Notes under the pieces: model-generated
The model's database searches: none
The model's input: only the letters and a program-made list of their open reading frames with translations
Told to the model about the DNA's origin: nothing
Assembly: GCA_944387895.1 (NCBI GenBank)
Contig: CALXGQ010000015.1
Coordinates: 1-64,000 of the forward strand
Source of the DNA: an uncultured Clostridia bacterium
GTDB taxonomy: Bacteria > Bacillota > Clostridia > Oscillospirales > QAKW01
Length of the DNA stretch: 64,000 nucleotides
Direction of reading: 5' to 3'
Program-made: the position numbers and the translations under genes
Shown: piece by piece, positions 1-7,429 of the stretch
How positions within the stretch are numbered: the stretch's first letter is position 1
Layout: every line of letters starts with the position of its first letter

Positions 1-99
1 TGCAGCTTTTTTGACCCAGCGGTTGTTTTCATTCAGATGCATGCCCATAGGCTGACCGAAGTCCGTTATACTGATTTGTCCACTTTTATATTTGTACAT
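1..99 (-). CDS. IS transposase, N-terminal fragment cut by window edge
   Basis: Only the first 33 codons lie in the window. The protein begins MYKYKSGQISITDFGQPMGM and continues with an NENNRWVKKA stretch. The 'ISI.DF.QP.G....ENRWVKKA' pattern is how the IS1182/IS5-like DDE transposases of Clostridia usually begin. The ATG at 99 is preceded by GGAG at a normal distance and by a minus-strand promoter at 155-183. The catalytic DDE residues lie outside the window, so intactness cannot be judged. An IS here fits the neighbouring hairpins and broken genes. The family assignment rests on N-terminal resemblance only. Confidence 0.6.
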   Translation of the reverse strand, partial: MYKYKSGQISITDFGQPMGMHLNENNRWVKKAA

Positions 100-154
100 A
101 TCCCGACTCCATGTGCAAGCTTTTTTACGGTTTTAAGCATTTTTCTTTGCACTT

Positions 155-183
155 ATTATACCATAATTCACCGCTAAAGTCAC
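155..183 (-). promoter_or_regulatory. Putative promoter of the transposase gene
   Basis: On the minus strand GTGACT (178-183) is followed, after 17 bp, by a perfect TATAAT (155-160), about 56 bp ahead of the start codon. The -35 is weak (4 of 6 matches). Confidence 0.5.
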
Positions 184-233
184 TATTTATGCCGTTTTGT
201 GGTTTATTCAGTAGACATTAGGCTAAACAAAAC

Positions 234-354
234 ACCCCTTTAGGGGTTGCCCGAGAAAGTAATGCGGTTGGCAGAACCTTTCGGAGCCCCTTTAGGGGTG
301 TGGCCTGTAAAATGCCCTTCTAGGGCTCACTCAAGCCTCCGGCTTAGCCGGAGG
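234..354. repeat. Cluster of four short perfect hairpins
   Basis: Four small palindromes lie in 120 bp: ACCCCT-TT-AGGGGT (234-247), the same CCCCTTTAGGGG core again (287-298), GCCCT-TCT-AGGGC (314-326), and an 8-bp stem CCTCCGGC-TTA-GCCGGAGG (336-354). None has a proper T tract, so they are unlikely to be ordinary terminators. Hairpins of this style mark ends of IS200/IS605-type elements. They sit between the transposase and a small ORF, so this may be the edge of a mobile element. Confidence 0.55.
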
Positions 355-381
355 TTGTGACTAAAAGGAGAATGAGGGCAT

Positions 382-579
382 ATGAAGATTATTACCGAGC
401 TGGAATGCAAGAAAAGGTATGGCATTATTGTCGCGGGCGGTGGCGTTGCGGAGGTGGAGATCGCAGCCCTGCAAAACCGCTTGGAAAAAGACGATCATAT
501 CATGATCCATTTCCCCGACGAGCTGATCCCGGAGGATCGGGAGAAGGTCGAAAAGGGCTTCGACGAAGGCCATCTATGA
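382..579 (+). CDS. Small hypothetical protein (65 aa)
   Basis: I do not recognise this 65-residue protein. It starts MKIITELECKKRYG, has a glycine-rich VAGGGVAEVE segment and an acidic, charged C-terminal half (PEDREKVEKGF). There is no signal peptide or membrane segment. The ATG follows AAAAGGAG by about 11 bases, which is acceptable but long. It starts just after the hairpin cluster and its stop codon runs straight into a strong terminator, so it is laid out like a real short transcription unit, possibly cargo or a relic of a mobile element. A spurious ORF cannot be excluded. Confidence 0.45.
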   Translation: MKIITELECKKRYGIIVAGGGVAEVEIAALQNRLEKDDHIMIHFPDELIPEDREKVEKGFDEGHL

Positions 580-627
580 AAAAACGCCCCGGACGCGGAA
601 GAGCGTCCGGGGCAGTACTTATTTTTT
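580..627. terminator. Bidirectional terminator between convergent genes
   Basis: The 11-bp perfect stem GCCCCGGACGC (586-596) / GCGTCCGGGGC (603-613) has a 6-base loop. A run of A precedes it and a run of T follows (621-627), so it can end both the small plus-strand gene and the minus-strand lipoprotein gene, whose stop codon is at 619-621. Confidence 0.85.
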
Positions 628-1752
628 GGGGTGGTCGTCGCGTTTAACGGTTTGGATCGTTTCGGGGTCTTCCCGACAGACGATGGCGATACAAGGGTCA
701 TCCTTACTCAGGAAGGCGGCGCCGTATTCATTGATCGCCGCTGCTGAGATCGAGAAAAGCTTCCAGCTCAGATCCACTTTGTAGGCATCGTCGCCTTGAT
801 GGAGCTCCAGCCAGACCTCGTACGTTTGGGTGGAAAGATCTACGTAATAGCCGCCGTCTATGGTGCAGATGTTCTCTTCCATAACCGGGGCTTCTTCCGG
901 GTTGAGAAGCGTTCCGACGGCGATATCGTAGTAAAGGAAGTCCTCCCGCCGTGTTTCAGTATTCCAATAAGGGATCATCGCAACACCGTTCAGCACCTCG
1001 CCGACCTTGGGACTGACAGGGCCTTCGTTGACCTGAAGAGAAATTTCGGCCACCCTCTCCAAGGTGCCGCTGCTCAGGTCATAAATCTGAGGGTCCATGC
1101 GCTCCTTTTGCAGCAGTATCCGCTCTCCGGCTTTGTCTATTTGACAACCGCTTTCGGTGATACAGAGTTCCTCTGCTGTTTTTTCGGTCAGGTTCGCTCG
1201 ATACAGGTGCGATTCGTCGCCTGCGGTGCCAATGTAGTAGAGCGTATCATTTTCCAATAAGGCAACTTCAATCAGGACATCCGTTGTTGTGCGCCGGGCT
1301 TGCAGCGTTTCCAGGTCGATAACATCTGCATAATAGCCGCTTTCATCATAGGAAAAGACCAATATTTCCTTGTTGTGCCGGAGCCATGCGGTCTCATTTT
1401 TGATTTCCTTGAGGTTCATCCAGGTTTGTTTGCCATCTAAATCCATAACCTGATAACGGGATTTGCCCCGGATCAGCAATACCGAATCATAACGTCCCAG
1501 TATCCGCCCCTTGGTAAGAAATTCCGGCTGCTCCTTGCCACTCAGCGCCAGAGAATAGAGGGTATATTCACCGTCTTTCTCCACCTCATAATAGGCATGA
1601 GCTCCGTAAAGCGTGAGTTGAGGGTATTTTTGCGGGTTGTATTGGAGGTCGATCTTGCTTTGATCAGATGGGGCAGCATTCTTTTTTGAGCATCCGCAAA
1701 GTATAAGACTGCAAATAAGGAAAAAAAGGATAATCAGGCTGATTTTTTTCAT
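619..1752 (-). CDS. Secreted lipoprotein, beta-propeller-like
   Basis: This 377-residue exported protein has a lipoprotein signal: MKK, a hydrophobic stretch to about residue 18, then lipobox LCGC with the lipidated Cys near residue 21. The mature part repeats short blocks such as 'Y.L.LSGK', 'VMDLDGKQTW' and 'VIDLETLQARR', each followed by a turn. This is the cadence of beta-propeller or DUF5050-like surface proteins. No catalytic motif is visible. GAGG lies about 8 bases before the ATG. It stands alone, with a terminator at its end. The pseudogene upstream is on the same strand only 19 bp away, so the two may once have been co-transcribed. Cell-surface location is well supported; function is unknown. 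Confidence 0.75.
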   Translation of the reverse strand: MKKISLIILFFLICSLILCGCSKKNAAPSDQSKIDLQYNPQKYPQLTLYGAHAYYEVEKDGEYTLYSLALSGKEQPEFLTKGRILGRYDSVLLIRGKSRYQVMDLDGKQTWMNLKEIKNETAWLRHNKEILVFSYDESGYYADVIDLETLQARRTTTDVLIEVALLENDTLYYIGTAGDESHLYRANLTEKTAEELCITESGCQIDKAGERILLQKERMDPQIYDLSSGTLERVAEISLQVNEGPVSPKVGEVLNGVAMIPYWNTETRREDFLYYDIAVGTLLNPEEAPVMEENICTIDGGYYVDLSTQTYEVWLELHQGDDAYKVDLSWKLFSISAAAINEYGAAFLSKDDPCIAIVCREDPETIQTVKRDDHPKK

Positions 1753-1771
1753 GGAGCAGACCTCATTTCTG

Positions 1772-2258
1772 TTATTGATAAGGGCAGAATGCTATCATTG
1801 TTGCGCTGATATACTCGCTGTTTGTGGGTTCGTAAAAAGAGTTATAATTCACCAGCATATCCCAGCAAATATAACGTTTACCGCTTGTTGACCAGCCATC
1901 GTAGAGCTTGACAAATCCCAATTCATAGAGTTCGCCAGTAGAATCATATCCGCGAACTGTATTATAACCAAAAGCGACTGTGGAGTGCGCGTTGTAATCG
2001 AAGTTGTTTGCATTAATATTTAATAAAACAGGCCATTCTGCATTAATATATGTTGTCAAAAAGCTCCACATCATTAACGAATCATAATAGGTTCGCCCAC
2101 TATAGTTGTAACTATTGTTAACGGAATGAAAAACGGATTGACAATTTCCAAAAAAATTGTTGTGTGCTGTTGTGTTATTGAAGTGCAGAAAATGTCATTG
2201 TTAAAACAAGCAGACAGACAAAAGAGATGGGCTTTAAATTTTTTGCGAGTTTTTTCAT
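1772..2258 (-). pseudogene. Broken C39-like papain-fold protease
   Basis: A signal peptide (MKKLAKNLKPISFVCLLVLT, start codon at 2256-2258) reads into a stop at 2175-2177. Shifting frame there gives an uninterrupted C-terminal half ending at 1772 with 'PVLLNINANN', 'HSTVAFGYNT' and 'FVKLYDGWS'. These are the His- and Asn/Asp-containing segments of C39-like or streptopain-type cysteine peptidases. The N-terminal part with the catalytic Cys (usually near CGP[TA]) is missing, and the rejoined protein would be only about 160 residues. I read this as an internal deletion plus a frameshift. The region is much more AT-rich than its surroundings, consistent with recent acquisition and decay. Confidence 0.7.
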
Positions 2259-2259
2259 A

Positions 2260-2289
2260 GTAATCTCCTCCTTAGTAATCTCCTCCTTA
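2260..2289 (-). repeat. Exact 15-bp tandem duplication of a ribosome-binding site
   Basis: The plus-strand unit GTAATCTCCTCCTTA occurs twice back to back (2260-2274, 2275-2289). On the minus strand this puts two perfect AAGGAGG Shine-Dalgarno sequences before the pseudogene's ATG. The proximal one is correctly spaced; the distal one is 15 bp further away. Confidence 0.85.
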
Positions 2290-2334
2290 AAACAAATATA
2301 ATAAGACGATTGTCTTTTAATCATCTTTAATTTT

Positions 2335-2363
2335 ACGATATCAAAAAATGTGATAACTGTCAA
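2335..2363 (-). promoter_or_regulatory. Putative promoter of the broken protease gene
   Basis: Minus strand TTGACA (2358-2363), 17 bp, then TATCGT (2335-2340). The -35 is perfect and the -10 poor. Confidence 0.45.
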
Positions 2364-2447
2364 TATAAATTAAAATAAAAAAATATTTTGAGTAAAATAC
2401 ACAAAAATATCGTAATCAAGAAGAGGGGAGTTTATTTTTATTTCACC

Positions 2448-2476
2448 TTGTCTTTTATTACAATTAATGATAAAAT
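2448..2476 (+). promoter_or_regulatory. Promoter upstream of glycerate kinase stub / PHP gene
   Basis: TTGTCT (2448-2453), 17-bp spacer, TAAAAT (2471-2476), about 28 bp before the glycerate kinase ATG at 2505. It probably now drives the PHP phosphatase and mtnN genes. Confidence 0.6.
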
Positions 2477-2504
2477 AGAACAAGTAAGAAAACGGAGAGA
2501 AGCG

Positions 2505-2636
2505 ATGAGTATTATCATTGCGCCGGACTCCTTCAAGGGGAGTCTGAGCGCGGAAGAATTTTGCCGCATTGCGGCGGCCAAAGAGAATTTGAGGAGATGT
2601 TTTGATGAAAGCCAATTACCATACCCATACATATAG
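2505..2636 (+). pseudogene. Glycerate kinase N-terminal remnant
   Basis: The reading frame begins MSIIIAPDSFKGSLSAEEF. 'M.I.IAPDSFKGSLSA.E' is the hallmark start of glycerate kinase (GlxK/GarK, about 375 residues). After roughly 24 codons the resemblance stops and the DNA runs into the ribosome-binding site and start of the next gene at 2605; the frame closes at 2636. About 94% of the gene is therefore gone, apparently by a deletion that fused its promoter and start region to the PHP gene. The stub retains its own promoter at 2448-2476 and could still be translated ahead of the next gene. Confidence 0.75.
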
Positions 2637-3390
2637 ATGCCATCATGCCTATGGCAGCGAATGGGAGTATGTGGAGCGCGCCATCTCCGGCGGGCTGAAG
2701 TGCCTTGGCTTTTCCGATCACGCGCCCTGGCCGTTTCCCGGGGAGTACCGCTCCCGGGTGCGGATGCAGCCGGAGCAGCTTCCGGCGTATATCGAGGCGG
2801 TGGAGCAGATGAAAAGGCTCTATGGGGATCGAATCGAGATCCGCTGCGGCCTGGAGGCGGAGTACTATCCGGCTCTTTTTCCCGCCTTTCTGGAGATGCT
2901 GCGGCAGGCGCCGGGCATTGAATATCTGATATTGGGGCAGCATTTTTTATATAATGAATATGATGTTCTTCTGCCGGCTACCCGGGAGACCCGGGACGAG
3001 AAGGTTTTGGCTCTCTATGTGGATCAGGTGGTGGAAGGGCTGGAAACCGGGAAATTTAGTTATCTTTGCCATCCGGACACGCTGAATTATCAGGGGGATC
3101 CCGCCGTATATCGGCGTCATATGGGGCGGCTGTGCCGCGCGGCAAAGGCGCTGGAGATCCCGCTGGAGCTTAATTTACAGGGGCGGCGCTCCGGATTTTC
3201 TTATCCGCGCCCGGATTTTTGGGCCGTGGCGGGGGAGGAAAACTGCGCCGTTTTGATCGGAACGGACGCCCACAGGCCGCAATACACTTTTGATCCGCGG
3301 GAGGTCGCGGATGTGACGGAAGCGTTTGTGCGTCGATTTGGGCTGAGATTGATAGAGATCCCGGAAATCCGGAAGGAGGGTTTGCTTTGA
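2605..3390 (+). CDS. PHP-domain histidinol-phosphatase-like protein
   Basis: This 261-residue cytoplasmic phosphatase belongs to the PHP superfamily, HisK/HisJ type. Metal-binding motifs are visible in order: HTHTYRCHHA at residues 5-14, 'GFSDHAP' near 40, 'GLEAEY' near 85, 'GQH' near 110, 'CHPD' near 155 and 'GTDAH' near 220. The enzyme class typically removes phosphate from L-histidinol phosphate, but no other histidine genes are nearby, so the substrate is uncertain. The ATG at 2605 follows GAGGAG by 8 bases; an in-frame TTG one codon earlier is less likely. Its last bases overlap the TTG start of mtnN, so the two are translationally coupled. Confidence 0.85.
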   Translation: MKANYHTHTYRCHHAYGSEWEYVERAISGGLKCLGFSDHAPWPFPGEYRSRVRMQPEQLPAYIEAVEQMKRLYGDRIEIRCGLEAEYYPALFPAFLEMLRQAPGIEYLILGQHFLYNEYDVLLPATRETRDEKVLALYVDQVVEGLETGKFSYLCHPDTLNYQGDPAVYRRHMGRLCRAAKALEIPLELNLQGRRSGFSYPRPDFWAVAGEENCAVLIGTDAHRPQYTFDPREVADVTEAFVRRFGLRLIEIPEIRKEGLL

Positions 3391-4073
3391 TTGGAATCAT
3401 AGGCGCGATGGAGCTGGAAACCGCTTCCATTGTGAAGGAGCTGAAGAATGCGAAGCGGCAGGAGATCAGCGGGATCCTTTTTACCCAGGGCGCATGGTGC
3501 GGCGTGCAGGTGGTGGTAGCCGTCTGCGGGGTCGGGAAGGTGTTTGCCGCGCTGTGTACGGAGGCCATGATTTTGCATTACCGGCCGGAGTTTATCGTCA
3601 ATACCGGGGTGGCGGGCGCGCTGGATCCCGGGCTGGAGATCCTGGACGTTGTCATCGGCCGGGATGTGGTGCAGCATGATATGGATACCTCTCCGCTGGG
3701 CGATCCGCCCGGCCTGATATCCGGCATCAACCGCGTGGCGCTCCCTGCCGATGGGAAGGTGTGCGCCCGGTTTGAAAAGGCGGCGGCAGAATGCGGCGTC
3801 AGAGCTGTTGCGGGGCGGATCGCCTCCGGAGATCAGTTTATCGCCTCCGCCGAAAAGCGCGGCAGCATCCGCAGCCTCTTTGGCGCTTCCTGCTGCGAGA
3901 TGGAGGGCGCGGCGATCGGGCAGGTCTGCCATGTGAATCAGGTACCTTTCGCGATCCTGCGCACCATTTCCGATCATGCTTCCGGCGAGGCCGGGATCGA
4001 TTATCCGGAGTTCGTGGCCAGAGCCGCGGCGCAGAGCGTGAGAATACTGAAAAAGGGATTGGAGGAGCAGTAA
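3387..4073 (+). CDS. mtnN: 5'-methylthioadenosine/S-adenosylhomocysteine nucleosidase
   Basis: MtnN cleaves the glycosidic bond of MTA, SAH and 5'-deoxyadenosine, releasing adenine and recycling by-products of SAM chemistry. The 228 residues match the family length. Hallmarks: IGIIGAMELE at the N-terminus (first catalytic Glu), 'NTGVAGAL' near residue 72, 'CEMEGAA' near 172 (ribose-binding Met-Glu) and 'TISDHA' near 195 (catalytic Asp). The start is a TTG at 3387 preceded by a perfect GGAAGGAGG. It overlaps the stop of the PHP gene by 4 bases. A working MtnN makes sense here because the window contains a radical-SAM enzyme that generates 5'-deoxyadenosine. Confidence 0.93.
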   Translation: MIGIIGAMELETASIVKELKNAKRQEISGILFTQGAWCGVQVVVAVCGVGKVFAALCTEAMILHYRPEFIVNTGVAGALDPGLEILDVVIGRDVVQHDMDTSPLGDPPGLISGINRVALPADGKVCARFEKAAAECGVRAVAGRIASGDQFIASAEKRGSIRSLFGASCCEMEGAAIGQVCHVNQVPFAILRTISDHASGEAGIDYPEFVARAAAQSVRILKKGLEEQ

Positions 4074-4075
4074 AA

Positions 4076-4933
4076 ATGGATCTGTTGCAAATGGCGAAGG
4101 AAAAAAAGGTTTTGCTGGTTGCCCATCGGGGTGTTTGCGGCGCCAATATCCCCCCCAACTCGCTGCAGGCGTTTCAGATCGCGCTGAACCAGGGGGCGGA
4201 CGTGATCGAGCTGGACGTGGACTGCTCCGCCGACGGAACTCTCTTTGTGCAGCATCCCAAGATGGAAAAGGTGCATCTGCGGATGCAGGATCGGATCCGC
4301 ACCTATCCTGCGTCGGTCGTCGAGCAGCTTTATCTTTCCAACGCCGATCAATGCCGTACCGCGTGGAAAATCCCCCGTCTGGAAGAGGCGCTTCGGTTGA
4401 TGAAGGGAAAATGCGTGATCAATATCGATAAGTTCTGGGAAAATCCCGAAAAGATCGCCCGGCTGATCCGGAAGCTGGGGATGGAGGATCAAATCCTGAT
4501 CAAAACGGCAAATCGGCCGGAGTATCTGGAGGCGGTGGAACAATATGCGCCGGATCTTTATTATATGACCATCGCCACCGACGTGGACGTCGTTCATGAA
4601 GAGATCCAAAAACGTCGGATCAATTACGTTGGCGCCGAGGTTTTGTTCAAAGAGGAGGATGCGCCGGTTGCCGGCCGGGACTATATCGAAAAGATGCACC
4701 GGGAGGGCAAAATCGTCTGGGTCAACGCGCTGGTATACGACTACAAGGCGGTTCTGGCCGCCTACCATAACGACGACGTTTCGATGATCGAGGACCCCGA
4801 AAAGGGCTGGGGCTGGCTGGCGGATCGCGGCTTTGATCTGATCCAGACAGATTTTCTGCTGCCCTGCCGGCAGTTTCTGGAGGAAACCGGCCGGCGCACG
4901 GCGTCCGGGCAAAAAAATAAAAAGGCTTTTTAA
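4076..4933 (+). CDS. Glycerophosphodiester phosphodiesterase-like protein
   Basis: This 285-residue cytoplasmic protein has the GDPD TIM-barrel pattern: HRG (His17, Arg18), then ADVIELDVDCSADGTLFVQH (Glu45, Asp47, His60) and a C-terminal 'DLIQTDF' strand. Typical members hydrolyse glycerophosphodiesters to sn-glycerol-3-phosphate. Two positions depart from the family: the usual PENT-like segment reads PPNS (the conserved Glu becomes Pro27), and the usual HD reads HP (His60-Pro61). Activity may therefore be altered. The ATG at 4076 follows GGAGG and starts 2 bases after the mtnN stop, so it is the third gene of that operon. It ends in a bidirectional terminator. Confidence 0.78.
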   Translation: MDLLQMAKEKKVLLVAHRGVCGANIPPNSLQAFQIALNQGADVIELDVDCSADGTLFVQHPKMEKVHLRMQDRIRTYPASVVEQLYLSNADQCRTAWKIPRLEEALRLMKGKCVINIDKFWENPEKIARLIRKLGMEDQILIKTANRPEYLEAVEQYAPDLYYMTIATDVDVVHEEIQKRRINYVGAEVLFKEEDAPVAGRDYIEKMHREGKIVWVNALVYDYKAVLAAYHNDDVSMIEDPEKGWGWLADRGFDLIQTDFLLPCRQFLEETGRRTASGQKNKKAF

Positions 4934-4948
4934 GCCTTTTTATTTTTT
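4919..4948. terminator. Bidirectional terminator
   Basis: Stem AAAAAGGCTT (4919-4928) / AAGCCTTTTT (4932-4941) followed by more T. It overlaps the stop codons of both convergent genes (GDPD-like on plus, deacetylase on minus). Confidence 0.75.
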
Positions 4949-5785
4949 GCTCAGATATTCCAGAATTTCCTGATCGGTCGTCGCTTCGTTGATGGAGAGC
5001 CGCCCCATATCGATCAGCGTTTGCCACTCCCCCGGCTGCACCCGGTTGAGGCGCTCTGGGTCGGTCGTCAGCGTAACGGCAACGCCCAGCTCCTGCAGGG
5101 TGGTATTGGCCAGAGCGCAGGTTTTTCCGCCGGGATAGGCGACCACCCGGATCTCTCCCGCGCCGGACGCCAAAAGCAGCTCCGCTTCCTTCTGATGATC
5201 GGCAGTCAGGGCGGCGATATAGACCTCCTCCGATTCGCCCTCCAGAGGAAGAATGCTCTCCCGCACCGCCTCCCCGCTTTCATAGGGCGCCCATTGGTGC
5301 ATATCGTAGGTGTGGGACTGGATGGCGATCAGCCCGCTTTCACACATTTCGGCAATCTCCTCCGCGCCAAAATGAGGCGTCAGCGGATAGGTGGTGTCCT
5401 TATAATATTCCAGATGCCCGACGGAGCAGCCGATCACAAAAATGGCGGCCGGATACCCATATTGGCAGAGGATGGGATAGGCATACTGATAGTTGCTGTA
5501 GTACCCGTCGTCAAAGGTGATGATCACCGGCTTTTCCGGAAGCGCCGTACCGTTTTCCACATAATCGATCAGAGTGTCGAAGGAAATCGGCTGGTAGCCC
5601 TCCGTTTTCAGCAGCTCCATTTGCCGCCGGAAGCTCTCAACAGAGACGTCGGAGGCGTCGTTCCCGGTTTCCGTCAGATGATGATAGAGAAGAATGGGAA
5701 CGGTAACGCCTGCTCTTTCCGCGCAGCCGGAAGCGCCGATCAGCAGCAGGAACGCCAAAACAGCGGCCATGGTTCTTTTGATCAT
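4940..5785 (-). CDS. Polysaccharide deacetylase lipoprotein
   Basis: This 281-residue exported protein has the NodB carbohydrate-esterase-4 fold. A lipoprotein signal (MIKRTMAAVLAFLLLIGASG then Cys, near residue 21) anchors it outside the membrane. NodB motifs follow: 'PILLYHHLT' near residue 30, 'ITFDDGYYSNY' near 90 (metal-binding Asp), 'IQSHTYDMH' near 165 and 'VAYPGGK' near 220. Such enzymes remove N-acetyl groups from peptidoglycan or surface polysaccharide. The start at 5785 follows AGGAGGG; longer reading frames upstream only overlap the previous gene. It overlaps the stop of the FAD gene by 4 bases (ATGA), so the two are coupled. Confidence 0.85.
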   Translation of the reverse strand: MIKRTMAAVLAFLLLIGASGCAERAGVTVPILLYHHLTETGNDASDVSVESFRRQMELLKTEGYQPISFDTLIDYVENGTALPEKPVIITFDDGYYSNYQYAYPILCQYGYPAAIFVIGCSVGHLEYYKDTTYPLTPHFGAEEIAEMCESGLIAIQSHTYDMHQWAPYESGEAVRESILPLEGESEEVYIAALTADHQKEAELLLASGAGEIRVVAYPGGKTCALANTTLQELGVAVTLTTDPERLNRVQPGEWQTLIDMGRLSINEATTDQEILEYLSKK

Positions 5786-7299
5786 AAAGCGCCCTCCTTC
5801 AGCAATGCCAGCGCGCAGCGGATTCCGTCTACGGCGGCAGACATGATCCCGCCGGCATATCCGGCTCCTTCGCCGCAGGGGAAAAGTCCCCGGACGGCGC
5901 TTTGGCAGGATGAATCCCGCAGAATGGTGACCGGGGAAGAGCTGCGGGTCTCCGGCCCGGTCAAAACCGCGTCCGGCAGGGAAAAGCCGCACAGCCGCCG
6001 GTCAAAGACCGGGATGGCCTCCGCAAGGGCGTCGCCGATAAATCCGGGCAGAAGCGCCCGGAGGTTGCAGGGGGTCACGCCGGGGCGGTAGCTGGGTTCC
6101 ACGGCGCCGAAGCCGGCGGAGGGGACGTTGCGCAGAAAGTCTCCAAGCCGCTGCGCCGGCGCCAGATAGCCGGATCCGGCGGCCGCAAAGGCGGCCTGCT
6201 CCAGCCTGCGCTGAAAAGATACGCCGGACAGGGGATGCCCGGTTCCGTAGTCGGCGGGGGTTACGGCGGCCAGCAGCGCGCTGTTTGCGTTTTGGCCGTC
6301 GCGGGCGTGGTTGCTCATGCCGTTGGTAACAATCCCTCCCGGCTCGCTGGCGGCGGCAATGACCTGCCCGCCGGGGCACATACAAAAAGTGTAGACCCCA
6401 CGGCCGGCGGAATTGTGCCAGGAAAGCCGGTAATCCGCGGCGCCCAGATAGCGGGCGTCCGCTCCGTATTGCGCCTGATTGATCATGCTCTGGGGATGCT
6501 CGATGCGGACTCCGGCGGAAAAGGCCTTCGGCTGCATGGGCACGCCGTTTTTCAGCAGCATGTCCAGAGTGTCGCGGGCGCTGTGCCCGGCGGCAAGCAG
6601 AACGGCGTCGGTTTCATAGCGCCTGCGCCCGATGGCGCCGGTGATTCTGCCCTCTTCGATCACTAGATCCCGCAGCGCTTCTTCAAAATGGATCTCGCCG
6701 CCCAGAGCGAGGATCTCGCCGCGCAGCCCGCGCACCACCTCCCGCAGCCGATCGGTTCCGATATGGGGCTTGGCGTCGTATCGGATTTCCTCCGGCGCGC
6801 CGTGGGCGGCAAAAATCTCCAGAACCTCCCGGCAGAGCGGGTTTCCGATGCCGGAATGGAGCTTGCCGTCGGAAAAGGTTCCGGCGCCGCCCTCCCCGAA
6901 CTGGATATTGGATTCCGGGTTCAAAATCCCGGTTTTATGAAACAGCTCCACGTCCTTCTGCCGCTGCTCCACCGTTTTTCCCCGCTCCAGAACCAGCGGA
7001 GCGGCTCCGGCTCTGGCCAGGATCAGCGCCGCAAAAAGACCGGCCGGCCCGGTGCCCACAACGATGGGGCGCTTCTTCAGCCCGGCCTTCGGAACGGTCA
7101 GCCCGGGCTCCCGGCTGAAGGCCGCTCCCGGCTCCACCGCTTCCACCGTATAAACGTAAAAAACGGGCGTTTTACGCGCGTCGATGGATCGGCGCAGCAG
7201 CCGCCAGCGCGGATCCCGGATCCGGCTGAGCCCTTCGATTTTCTTTTTCAGCTCCTCCGGAGCGTGGCTCACCGGAAGCCTAATGTCTTTGAGTATCAT
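5782..7299 (-). CDS. FAD-dependent oxidoreductase (COG2509-like)
   Basis: This 505-residue flavoprotein is of unknown substrate. After about 75 residues of family-specific N-terminus comes the FAD dinucleotide-binding motif VVGTGPAGLFAALILARAG (near residues 81-100), then 'LVLERG', and a long glycine-rich block 'IQFGEGGAGTFSDGKL' that characterises the uncharacterised 'FAD-dependent dehydrogenase' group. A second flavin-contact segment lies near the C-terminus ('PCGEGAGYAGGI'). There is no signal peptide. AAGGAAG precedes the ATG. It is followed by the deacetylase in an overlapping two-gene operon, but a functional link between them is not evident. Confidence 0.82.
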   Translation of the reverse strand: MILKDIRLPVSHAPEELKKKIEGLSRIRDPRWRLLRRSIDARKTPVFYVYTVEAVEPGAAFSREPGLTVPKAGLKKRPIVVGTGPAGLFAALILARAGAAPLVLERGKTVEQRQKDVELFHKTGILNPESNIQFGEGGAGTFSDGKLHSGIGNPLCREVLEIFAAHGAPEEIRYDAKPHIGTDRLREVVRGLRGEILALGGEIHFEEALRDLVIEEGRITGAIGRRRYETDAVLLAAGHSARDTLDMLLKNGVPMQPKAFSAGVRIEHPQSMINQAQYGADARYLGAADYRLSWHNSAGRGVYTFCMCPGGQVIAAASEPGGIVTNGMSNHARDGQNANSALLAAVTPADYGTGHPLSGVSFQRRLEQAAFAAAGSGYLAPAQRLGDFLRNVPSAGFGAVEPSYRPGVTPCNLRALLPGFIGDALAEAIPVFDRRLCGFSLPDAVLTGPETRSSSPVTILRDSSCQSAVRGLFPCGEGAGYAGGIMSAAVDGIRCALALLKEGAL

Positions 7300-7358
7300 G
7301 GATTCTTCCTTTATCTTGATGTTTTAATTATATTATGTTATGATTTTACAGTCAAGAT

Positions 7359-7387
7359 TTGACAAATATAATTTTTTGTGATAAAAT
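7359..7387 (+). promoter_or_regulatory. Strong promoter of the AbrB-transporter operon
   Basis: TTGACA (7359-7364), 17-bp spacer, TAAAAT (7382-7387); the gene starts about 43 bp downstream. Confidence 0.8.
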
Positions 7388-7429
7388 TTTCATACTTTTC
7401 CAATAAGTATGACTTTAAAGGAGCGGCTT

